From Alphaproteobacteria bacterium (GTDB lineage Bacteria; Pseudomonadota; Alphaproteobacteria; UBA9219), in contig JAQUPC010000104.1 in NCBI GenBank assembly GCA_028716765.1, positions 1-7,513 on the forward strand: a stretch of DNA of 7,513 bases, given 5' to 3'. Shown in pieces: positions 1 through 6,322 of the stretch. The notes under the pieces were generated by a model. It searched no databases. It worked only from the letters and a program-made list of their open reading frames with translations, and was not told the DNA's origin. A program made the translations under genes and the position numbers. Position 1 is the first letter of the stretch, and every line of letters begins with the position of its first letter.

Positions 1-1241
<1,241 letters not shown>

Positions 1242-1242
1242 T

Positions 1243-1833
1243 ATGACAGACTCTCTTATTATTGAACTTTCTGGCCAGTTACAAACGCCTCGTCTGCTCA
1301 TGAGGCCTTTGCAATGCAGCGATATTGATGGGTTGTCTGCGGCTGCGTTTGAAACATCGGTAGGGCTCAACAAATTGTACAGCGGAACTTTGTCTAAACG
1401 TGATTTAACGCGGGAAGATGTTGGCGAATATATTGAGGAGTGTCAGGCCGGTTGGGGCAAGCGAACACTTCTTACTTTCGGCGTTTTTGATAGAATAAAT
1501 GATACGCTGATAGGACTTGGTTCGCTTCATCACCTCGATTGGCAAGTGCCTAAAGGTCGTGTTGGATATTGGGTTCGGCAAGGCGAACAGGGAAAGGGAT
1601 ATGCAACTGAAATAGCGAACGTACTTACTCGTTTGGCCTTCGGCGAACTTAAGTTAAAAAGGCTCGAAATCCGCACCGCGGTTGACAATCAGGTTAGTTC
1701 TGTCATTCCCAAGCGTCTCGGCTATAAATATTTGACGGTCTTTGAGAAAAACAAAGCGGGAAATAACGGCGAGATATGGGATATCGAGATTTACGTTCGT
1801 TTTGACATGAACAATCTTCCCGACTTAGGGTAA
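1243..1833 (+). CDS. GNAT-family N-acetyltransferase (RimJ/RimL type)
   Basis: The protein should transfer an acetyl group from acetyl-CoA to an amine; the substrate cannot be read from sequence. From the ATG at 1243 it has 196 residues. It opens with the RimJ/RimL signature TPRLLMRPLQCSD (residues 15-27). The CoA-binding region is VGYWVRQGEQGKGYATE (107-123), with a G-K-G-Y-A pyrophosphate loop. It is followed by LEIRTAVDNQVSSVIPKRLGYK (141-162), the usual N-x-x-S...LGY segment. An in-frame ATG at 1231 would add four residues and overlap ppdK. I prefer 1243, one base after the ppdK stop, but neither start has a good Shine-Dalgarno sequence, so translation may be coupled to ppdK. Codon use is clearly AT-richer than in ppdK or the hemerythrin gene, suggesting recent acquisition. 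It could modify a protein N-terminus, an antibiotic or a small metabolite. Confidence 0.88.
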   Translation: MTDSLIIELSGQLQTPRLLMRPLQCSDIDGLSAAAFETSVGLNKLYSGTLSKRDLTREDVGEYIEECQAGWGKRTLLTFGVFDRINDTLIGLGSLHHLDWQVPKGRVGYWVRQGEQGKGYATEIANVLTRLAFGELKLKRLEIRTAVDNQVSSVIPKRLGYKYLTVFEKNKAGNNGEIWDIEIYVRFDMNNLPDLG

Positions 1834-1870
1834 ATCTGCTGCGGAGCCGGGCTGATGATGTCGGCGTAAC

Positions 1871-1880
1871 AGGAAAAGGA
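1871..1880 (+). promoter_or_regulatory. Ribosome binding site of the hemerythrin gene
   Basis: A purine-rich stretch, AGGAAAAGGA, ends eight bases before the ATG at 1889 and supports that start. No other convincing start lies nearby in this frame. I see no clear sigma-70 promoter in the 55 bases between the acetyltransferase stop and this gene, so it may be read from an upstream promoter. Confidence 0.65.
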
Positions 1881-1888
1881 AAAAGCCA

Positions 1889-2302
1889 ATGACCGACCTG
1901 ATCAAATGGGAGCCGTCGATGAGCGTCGGGGTGGCCATCCTCGACGAGGATCACAGGCGCATCATGAGCATGATCAACAAGCTTTATGGCGCCATGCATA
2001 AAGGCGAGGGCAGGGAAGTTCTTGATGAAATCTTCCGCGACATGATGGCGTACATCAACGTTCACTTCGAGGCGGAAGAGGAATTGTTCGAAAAAACCGG
2101 CTATGCCGGGGCGGACGAACAGAAGCGGCAGCATCGCCTTATGGCGCAAAGGGCGCGGGAAGAACGCCGTAAATTCGAAGAGAACGAAAGCGCCGTCATG
2201 CCGATGGAGATTATGTATTTCCTGAAGGACTGGTGGCTCGATCACGTCATGAACGCGGACAAAAAATACGCCACGCACCTGAACGCGCACGGGATAAGGT
2301 AG
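1889..2302 (+). CDS. Bacteriohemerythrin-like protein, one iron ligand position altered
   Basis: This is a 137-residue single-domain hemerythrin, the usual length for the bacterial family. Such proteins form a four-helix bundle that holds a non-heme di-iron centre and bind O2 (storage, delivery or sensing) or NO. Visible family motifs are W7, D19-E-D-H22, H59-F-E-A-E63, H82, W116-L-D-H119 and D124. By alignment with the classical seven-ligand set (His22, His58, Glu62, His77, His81, His117, Asp122 in Methylococcus numbering), six positions are kept as H22, H59, E63, H82, H119 and D124. The position four residues before H82 is Gln78 (codon CAG), where His is expected. There is no signal peptide, so the protein should be cytoplasmic. 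Codon use matches the GC-rich background. Family assignment is strong; normal O2 binding is uncertain because of the substitution. Confidence 0.93.
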   Translation: MTDLIKWEPSMSVGVAILDEDHRRIMSMINKLYGAMHKGEGREVLDEIFRDMMAYINVHFEAEEELFEKTGYAGADEQKRQHRLMAQRAREERRKFEENESAVMPMEIMYFLKDWWLDHVMNADKKYATHLNAHGIR

Positions 2303-2328
2303 AAGTTTTTGATTGAACACAATTTGGC

Positions 2329-2476
2329 CCTCTCCTCCTTGAGGAGGAGAGGAAGCAAAATCTCGGCGTTACGCAGTAACGCCTTAGATTTTGCAGGTGA
2401 GGTGGTGACATGCCTAATTATGTGCTGCATCCCCACCTCACCCCAAACCCCTCTCCTCCCGTTGGGAGGCGAGGGG
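2329..2476. repeat. Composite palindromic repeat cluster (three hairpins plus outer inverted repeat)
   Basis: The gap after the hemerythrin gene holds stacked inverted repeats. Hairpin 1 pairs CCTCTCCTCC (2329-2338) with GGAGGAGAGG (2343-2352). Hairpin 2 pairs GCAAAATCT (2355-2363) with AGATTTTGC (2386-2394), and inside it GGCGTTAC (2365-2372) with GTAACGCC (2376-2383). Hairpin 3 pairs the 13 bases 2448-2460 with 2464-2476, one mismatch. GGTGAGGTGG (2396-2405) is also inverted at 2433-2442. Pyrimidine-rich elements of this kind are dispersed in many alphaproteobacterial genomes. No transposase or target duplication is visible. A side role in ending transcription of the hemerythrin gene or of the convergent 2530-3456 gene is possible, but there is no U-tract. 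Confidence 0.75.
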
Positions 2477-2529
2477 CTTTGCACCGTGCCATTGGATAAA
2501 TCGTTCGAACACACAAACCGGAACAACCG

Positions 2530-3456
2530 TCATTCCGGCGAATATTCTCTCACGAAAGAACAGCCCGTGCCGTCGTGCATGCACACCATAGCCACGGCAT
2601 CGTCGGCTTCGACGCAGGCTCCGCCGTAATACCCGCAGCAGGTGTCGTGAAGACCCGCGCTTTCATGAAAATCGTCCGGGGCATCGGCTACGGAGCGGGG
2701 CTCTGCCGCCGGGGATTCTTCCGGCGTGGGGAGCTTGCCGTTGTCCAGCTGGTATTCGCTGATTTCCTGCCCATTGAGCGTGTGCAGGAGCTCGGGCGGA
2801 GTCCGGTCCATAAGTTCGAAAAGCGAGACGGGAACCTGCATTTCCGCCAGATAGTCCATCGCGGTCTTGCGCCGCCGGAAACTGGTTTGCCAATCCTCCG
2901 GCGACGGCGAAATGGCGCCGTCCCGCAGGGTGTAGGGCCGATGCACGCCGACAGGCCCGTTGACATAGCGTTTGACTCCGGCCGCCAGCACAAAGACGCA
3001 GGCGGACGAGCATTCGCCGTCCACAAAGACGCTCGCGCCCAGTTTGCGGATGAACCGCCCGAGGCGGAGCGCGGCGTTCACGCTTCCCCCCGCGGAGGAA
3101 AGGAAAACGATGAAGCCCGGCGCCTTGTTGCGGCTCATGGCTTTGCGGATGAAATCGTCGGCCAGCACGCGCCCGTAAAAGCGTTTGACGGTGTTTTCAA
3201 GCGCGCGGTTTATTTCTCCGCGCAGGAACAGAAATTGCGCCGCCGAAAAATCGCAGCTTTCCCTGTAACGTTCCCAGTTTTCTCCTTCAAGCGTCGATAG
3301 GGGAAAATGGCGCAACGAGCCGGCTTTGGCATCGTCCTCGTCCGTCCTGAGGGCGCATTTAACGGAAACTTCGCCGGCGCGGGCGCGGCCCGAGGGTGCG
3401 GCAACGAGAACGAATGCCGCGAATACGAGCAACATGATTTGAATGGCGCGGCTCAT
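2530..3456 (-). CDS. Secreted ClpP/SppA-fold serine protease-like protein (COG3904 type)
   Basis: The protein has 308 residues. Residues 1-27 form a signal peptide (hydrophobic 5-21, then RARA-G), so it should act in the periplasm or be secreted. The core, about 110-180, has the crotonase/ClpP fold pattern: FIVFLSSAGGSVNAALRLG (the SxGG oxyanion-type loop), the nucleophile segment GECSSACVFVLAAG with Ser150/Ser151, and GPVGVHRPY with His172. By analogy with predicted periplasmic proteins of this family, Ser151 and His172 would be the catalytic pair; the acidic residue is not identified. An Ala/Pro/Glu-rich linker (243-262) leads to a tail with five Cys (273, 274, 281, 292, 299). Together with Cys34, 68, 149 and 153 this suggests disulfides. 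The start has purine-rich sequence upstream. It may be co-transcribed with the solute-binding gene 144 bases upstream. No substrate can be inferred. Confidence 0.8.
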   Translation of the reverse strand: MSRAIQIMLLVFAAFVLVAAPSGRARAGEVSVKCALRTDEDDAKAGSLRHFPLSTLEGENWERYRESCDFSAAQFLFLRGEINRALENTVKRFYGRVLADDFIRKAMSRNKAPGFIVFLSSAGGSVNAALRLGRFIRKLGASVFVDGECSSACVFVLAAGVKRYVNGPVGVHRPYTLRDGAISPSPEDWQTSFRRRKTAMDYLAEMQVPVSLFELMDRTPPELLHTLNGQEISEYQLDNGKLPTPEESPAAEPRSVADAPDDFHESAGLHDTCCGYYGGACVEADDAVAMVCMHDGTGCSFVREYSPE

Positions 3457-3471
3457 TAATGCGATCCCTTG

Positions 3472-3478
3472 CCTCCTT
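3472..3478 (-). promoter_or_regulatory. Candidate ribosome binding site, strong but distant
   Basis: On the minus strand AAGGAGG lies 15 bases before the ATG at 3456, which is long for a Shine-Dalgarno spacing. A closer, weaker AAGGGA (3464-3469) is seven bases from the ATG. Either could serve. I found no better in-frame start nearer the strong site, so the ATG at 3456 is kept. Confidence 0.4.
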
Positions 3479-3496
3479 CGAGGTTTTGGAATTGAG

Positions 3497-3523
3497 ATAA
3501 TACACTACAAGAGGCCTTTTCAA
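3497..3523 (-). promoter_or_regulatory. Candidate sigma-70-like promoter for the secreted protease-like gene
   Basis: On the minus strand a TATTAT (3497-3502) is preceded by TTGAAA (3518-3523), 15 bases apart. The -10 is near consensus but the spacing is short, so this is tentative. It would allow independent expression of the 2530-3456 gene in addition to read-through from the upstream solute-binding gene. Confidence 0.3.
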
Positions 3524-3600
3524 AAACGATCTTGTGTCCGGCGCGCGCGGCGCGGCGGCGGAATCCTTACATGCGTTGGGGATTTAGGCCGCCGGATAAT

Positions 3601-4473
3601 TCAATTCGATTTGTACGGCTCGGGCGCGCGATAAAAACTTCCCGGATATTCGCGTTCGTATTTGCCGAGGATGGCGTCTTCAAGCCCGCGCTGACGCATG
3701 ACGGCGATGCCCTGCGACAGCATGGCGATCAGCGCCTCGTCGCCGTACAAAACCGACATCTGGTTGGGTATGACCGTGAAAGGCTTGGCGATAGCGGCGC
3801 GGCGCAGCTTGCCGGGATTGTTCTTCATGAATTCGCCGGTCGTAAACGGCTCCGTGATGACGAAATCGGCCTTGCCGTCCGCCACGTCCATATAAAGCTG
3901 CGCGAACCCGGCGTTTTGCGGCACGTCATGCCGCCGTGCGCGCGGGAAAAAGCGCGCCGCGAACTCCTGCGTCAGGTCGCCGTCCATCATGGCCGCCGTC
4001 AGGGCGGGATCGTCGGCTTTTTTGAGCGCGGCCTCGAGCGTGCCGTCGAAGCGCGTATCGTTCGCGCGCACGTAAATATGAAACGGGAAAAAGGCGATGG
4101 GCGCGCTGTAATGAAGATAGGCGGACGTGTTGGCGACAAGCGGCCCTTCGCCCGCGCAGATGGCGTCCGCCTTGCCCGTGCGCAGCGCCTCGACCTGCTG
4201 GCCCGGCAAAACTTCGTCCCACGTGACGGAAAGGCCGAGGGTTTCCGCCATCTTCGTGACGTAATCGATATTCATGCCGCTCAGCGCCCCGGTGTTGGGG
4301 TCGGCCGCCACGAGCGGCGGCGCGAGCAGATACCCGCAGCGCAAGGTTCCCGTGCGCAACACGCGTGCGTAGCCGGATTCTTTTTTCGTGGAGGTTTCTT
4401 TGGGCTGAAAAAAAACGAGGCCGAGCGCGAAAAGCGAAACGGCAACGGCAAGGATGGAAAGCTTTTTGCTCAT
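3601..4473 (-). CDS. Membrane-anchored family-3 solute-binding protein (SBP_bac_3 / PBPb type)
   Basis: A 290-residue periplasmic binding protein of the amino-acid ABC-transporter class. Residues 5-22 are hydrophobic (LSILAVAVSLFALGLVFF), without a good signal peptidase site or lipobox, so it may stay anchored in the inner membrane. The domain begins at VLRTGTLRCGYLLAPP (38-53). PNTGALSGMNIDYVTKMAE and a later GKADAICAGEG segment match the conserved lobe-1 pattern, and ADFVITEP matches lobe 2. No permease or ATPase gene is adjacent, so uptake would need partners elsewhere; a ligand-sensing role is equally possible. A minus-strand GAGG about five bases before the ATG could serve as the ribosome binding site. 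The 2530-3456 gene lies downstream on the same strand. The ligand cannot be told from sequence. Confidence 0.85.
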   Translation of the reverse strand: MSKKLSILAVAVSLFALGLVFFQPKETSTKKESGYARVLRTGTLRCGYLLAPPLVAADPNTGALSGMNIDYVTKMAETLGLSVTWDEVLPGQQVEALRTGKADAICAGEGPLVANTSAYLHYSAPIAFFPFHIYVRANDTRFDGTLEAALKKADDPALTAAMMDGDLTQEFAARFFPRARRHDVPQNAGFAQLYMDVADGKADFVITEPFTTGEFMKNNPGKLRRAAIAKPFTVIPNQMSVLYGDEALIAMLSQGIAVMRQRGLEDAILGKYEREYPGSFYRAPEPYKSN

Positions 4474-4535
4474 GCGGGCCTCGCGGCGGGAGGGGCGTTT
4501 CCCAATCTAGTGAAACCATGCTTCAGGTGTCATTA

Positions 4536-4803
4536 CCGTCATCTAAGCACATTGTGTCATTCCCGCGAAAGCGGGAATCCAGCGGCGCATGTCTATGCGC
4601 CGCATGAATCATGCGCTCGCTATCGCGTTCACCTGCCAGCGCCAAGTCTTCGGGGGACACAAGGGTTGCTAAGGTCTGGACTCAATTAAGATGCGGGGCC
4701 CAGTTTGTTTTTCCTGAATAAAACAAAAAACCAAACTGGGTCCCGGACCCTCCTACGCTTCTTCGCCGCTTCGCGCCGAAGAGAAACATGTCCGGGATGA
4801 CGG
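4536..4803. repeat. Composite palindromic element with terminal inverted repeats
   Basis: This gene-free stretch is bounded by CCGTCATC (4536-4543) and its inverse GATGACGG (4796-4803). Inside lie four arms: ATTCCCGC/GCGGGAAT (4559-4566, 4571-4578) with a GAAA loop, the widespread 'cattcccgcgaaagcggg' motif; GCGGCGCAT/ATGCGCCGC (4582-4590, 4595-4603); a 14-pair stem with one G-U (4694-4707, 4732-4745) enclosing a T/A-rich loop; and CCCGGAC/GTCCGGG (4742-4748, 4790-4796). It has no coding capacity and resembles a non-autonomous palindromic repeat. It separates the solute-binding gene from the AT-rich zone to the right. Confidence 0.7.
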
Positions 4804-5045
4804 AGGAGGGAGGAACCAGACCGCCGTCGCGCTTCGCGCTGCGCGCGAAGAGTGAAGGCACGGGCCTTCAGGGTTCAAAAACAATTCGACAACTGATAAG
4901 CGCGGGCTTATTGATCCAACAGGACAAAGTCAAGTGGTCGGTGGAGAGCCAAAATTGCTTCAGAAGGGGGTAAAGATGGTGTGATTTTTTCGCTGATTGG
5001 ATTGGGCTAGCGACGCGTGCAAGGGAGTGTCGTCAGATATTGGCA
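4804..5045. other. Gene-poor stretch with small hairpins and a possible gene remnant
   Basis: Three small inverted repeats are visible: CTTCGCGC/GCGCGAAG (4832-4839, 4843-4850), TGAAGGC/GCCTTCA (4853-4859, 4864-4870) and ATAAGC/GCTTAT (4896-4901, 4906-4911). In plus frame 2 an open stretch from 4856 to a TGA at 4982-4984 reads in part DKRGLIDPTGQSQVVGGEPK and could be the tail of a lost gene. It has no start or ribosome binding site, and other frames also read plausibly, so I do not call a CDS. Nothing is recognised in 4985-5045. Confidence 0.35.
4853..4866 (+). other. 14-base near-copy of the tRNA-Cys 3' end (possible att remnant)
   Basis: TGAAGGCACGGGCC here matches TGGAGGCACGGGCC at 6453-6466, the 3' end of tRNA-Cys including its CCA, at 13 of 14 positions (11 in a row) and in the same orientation. 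Such direct repeats mark tRNA-targeted integrations. The copy is short and half of it also forms a local hairpin, so chance is a real alternative. Confidence 0.3.
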
Positions 5046-5645
5046 TTATGGAATCGATGTTTGTATATTGGAGACCACGGAAGCAAAAGCTATGTTGGGA
5101 AACTTAAATCCGCATGCGGGGCTATTTGTCCAATCCACATCATAATTCACATAGCCTTTAGCTTTAAGACTTTCAGCAAGCACGTGTTTTTCAAAAAATG
5201 AATTGGCCCAATCTTCATAGGCACGACCAAATCCTCTATCTACTATCACCGAAGGAAGCACGCGCTGCAGAGCGTTATCAATAGTGGTACGATTGCTATA
5301 ACAATTCATGACGGCATCTTTATTAATAACCTGACCCCAATAAATTATGCCGTTCGCCGCATGCGCAAATGTTTCGTAATATCCAATTTCGGCTAATCCA
5401 TGCCAGTCTGCCCAACTAAGAGATTCGTTCGATAAGTGATTATGGTGAACTGTAATTTCTACGCCGTTCTTTGCCATTTCGTTGACGTGGCATGGAAGTT
5501 CGGATGCATCTTTTATCATTTGCGTGCCAAAGTATAGGAGCATTTCTTTGTTTTTTATAGCGGCTGAGAATTCCCATGTCTTTATTGCGCTAAATCCTTT
5601 AATTGCGGAAACCACATTGTTTTCAAGTTGTGATAAACTGCGCAT
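5046..5645 (-). CDS. Hypothetical protein with a JAMM/JAB-like metallopeptidase motif
   Basis: A 199-residue soluble protein with no signal peptide or membrane segment. The segment ITVHHNHLSNESLSWAD (64-80) holds H68-x-H70, S77 and D80. It resembles the zinc-binding JAMM signature (H-x-H-x7-S-x2-D; RadC-like proteins read HNHPS...S-x-A-D), although the spacing here is six rather than seven. Glu25 in TWEFSAAIKN sits where the upstream catalytic Glu is expected, and ANGIIYWGQV (97-106) resembles the closing 'dGsvY.G' strand of JAB domains. JAMM enzymes cleave isopeptide or peptide bonds, often beside ubiquitin-like or E1/E2-like genes; none is present here. The C-terminal 90 residues match nothing I recognise. 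A weak AGGTAG precedes the ATG. The gene is much AT-richer than its neighbours and stands alone between repeat clusters, which suggests horizontal transfer. The coding call is firm; the JAMM reading is an inference. Confidence 0.75.
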   Translation of the reverse strand: MRSLSQLENNVVSAIKGFSAIKTWEFSAAIKNKEMLLYFGTQMIKDASELPCHVNEMAKNGVEITVHHNHLSNESLSWADWHGLAEIGYYETFAHAANGIIYWGQVINKDAVMNCYSNRTTIDNALQRVLPSVIVDRGFGRAYEDWANSFFEKHVLAESLKAKGYVNYDVDWTNSPACGFKFPNIAFASVVSNIQTSIP

Positions 5646-5926
5646 TTGATTCTACCTACGTTGACTTTGTAAAGAATACCAAGGTGCCTAATTGTACAAA
5701 GTTCCCACTGACATTGATGGGTTAACTTGTTTGGTAAGCACAATCGATTGCTGATTTATAGTAACCTAAACGTGCAATACTATTTTGTCTATCAGCGTTG
5801 GACGGAGTTTAGTCTCTGTCTCATTCTGTTACAGAAAGCGAGTGTTACTGACCCTGTACTTTCTGGCTCGGCTTGCTCGCGGCCCGCCGCGTTGAGCGTG
5901 GGGGAGAGGCGGTCATTTGGAGTGAT

Positions 5927-5940
5927 AGGAATATATTCCT
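5927..5940. repeat. Perfect 14-base palindrome
   Basis: AGGAATATATTCCT reads the same on both strands. It lies about 35 bases before a 20-codon open frame and could be a dimeric-regulator operator, though no regulator gene is nearby. An AT-rich core makes chance occurrence possible. Confidence 0.35.
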
Positions 5941-5973
5941 TGAAAAAATCATGCCTTTGTGTTAGGATAAAAA

Positions 5974-6036
5974 ATGAAACGAACTCCGGGAAAAAAGGAG
6001 AGCGGGATTCGCCGGCTTATGAAAAAACAGGGTTAA
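5974..6036 (+). CDS. Possible 20-residue basic peptide (tentative)
   Basis: An ATG at 5974, seven bases after AGGA, opens MKRTPGKKESGIRRLMKKQG and closes with TAA at 6034-6036. The peptide is strongly basic (9 Lys/Arg of 20). The stop is followed at once by the perfect palindrome at 6037-6054. It could be a leader peptide or the truncated start of a lost gene. With no homology visible, a random open frame is the default view. Confidence 0.15.
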   Translation: MKRTPGKKESGIRRLMKKQG

Positions 6037-6073
6037 CACCTGTTATAACAGGTGAATAACAGGCCATAACAGG
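6037..6073. promoter_or_regulatory. 18-base perfect palindrome with three helically phased direct repeats
   Basis: CACCTGTTATAACAGGTG (6037-6054) is a perfect palindrome. Its right half contains ATAACAGG (6045-6052), repeated exactly at 6056-6063 and 6066-6073, so the copies start 11 and 10 bases apart, about one helical turn. A partial AACAGG also occurs at 6026-6031. The arrangement suits cooperative binding of a dimeric protein, as in an operator or iteron-like site. The palindrome could also form a weak hairpin. No partner gene is evident. Confidence 0.5.
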
Positions 6074-6145
6074 CGAGGGGATCGGCGGCCGTGCGGGGCT
6101 AACGCTTCTGCGCGAAAGGTACTTCCTTCGCTATAGTTATTCCCA

Positions 6146-6279
6146 ATAATTTCCATCAGGCACAGTCGTCATTGCGAGCGACCGAAGGGAGCGTGGCAAT
6201 CCAGAAAAAAACAAAGGGCTGGATTGCTTCGCCGGCCCCTAAAGGGCCTCCTCGCAATGACGCCCCACATGGAAATTAT
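6146..6279. repeat. Nested inverted-repeat element, 'gtcattgcgag' type
   Basis: Four inverted repeats are nested. ATAATTTCCAT (6146-6156) pairs with ATGGAAATTAT (6269-6279). CGTCATTGCGAG (6167-6178) pairs with CTCGCAATGACG (6251-6262). GCAATCCAG (6196-6204) pairs with CTGGATTGC (6219-6227). GGCCC (6234-6238) pairs with GGGCC (6244-6248). The 12-base terminal repeats match a dispersed palindromic family common in alphaproteobacteria. The element is about 134 bases long, non-coding, and would fold into a long cruciform or RNA hairpin. Confidence 0.75.
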
Positions 6280-6322
6280 CCGGACTGATTATAAAGCTAC
6301 GTGGGACAGGCCGGGGGGCATA

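Larger units (their letters stand above)
5646..6145. other. 500-base region without a convincing gene
   Basis: No recognised gene lies here. Base composition changes along the stretch: AT-rich near 5650-5850, GC-rich near 5870-5915, A-rich near 5940-6030. It holds a perfect 14-base palindrome (5927-5940), a 20-codon frame (5974-6036) and the palindrome/direct-repeat site at 6037-6073. A longer plus-strand open frame (5727-6059) crosses these composition shifts and has no family resemblance or ribosome binding site. Nothing is recognised in 6074-6145. Confidence 0.5.

Noticed and set aside
1703..2320. A 205-codon open frame on the minus strand across the hemerythrin gene
   Set aside because: The plus strand encodes an unmistakable hemerythrin with a ribosome binding site; the antisense frame is a shadow.
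2309..2629. A 106-codon plus-strand open frame after the hemerythrin gene
   Set aside because: It is made almost entirely of the palindromic repeat cluster and overlaps the 3' end of the opposite gene.
2575..3300. A 241-codon open frame on the plus strand opposite the secreted protease-like gene
   Set aside because: The minus-strand protein has a signal peptide and ClpP-fold motifs; this frame has neither motifs nor a ribosome binding site.
3532..4689. A 385-codon open frame on the plus strand opposite the solute-binding gene
   Set aside because: It is antisense to a well-supported gene, runs out into palindromic repeats, is full of Arg/Gly/His-rich low-likelihood sequence, and matches no family. 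GC-rich coding DNA commonly yields such shadows.
4694..4745. Long stem with a T-rich loop as a rho-independent terminator
   Set aside because: The T/A-rich tract is in the loop rather than after the stem, and the nearest gene end (5046) is about 300 bases away.
5878..5915. Resemblance of a GC-rich stretch to the 'gggagaggcggt' sequence found in common cloning vectors
   Set aside because: The similarity is short and imperfect, and the flanks do not match vector sequence, so contamination is not supported.
5727..6059. A 110-codon plus-strand open frame in the gene-poor zone
   Set aside because: It spans abrupt composition changes, has no ribosome binding site and no recognisable domain, and its end is formed by the palindrome at 6037-6054.
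6037..6073. CRISPR-like array from the repeated ATAACAGG units
   Set aside because: The repeats are eight bases with 2-3 base spacers, far too short for a CRISPR, and no cas gene is present.
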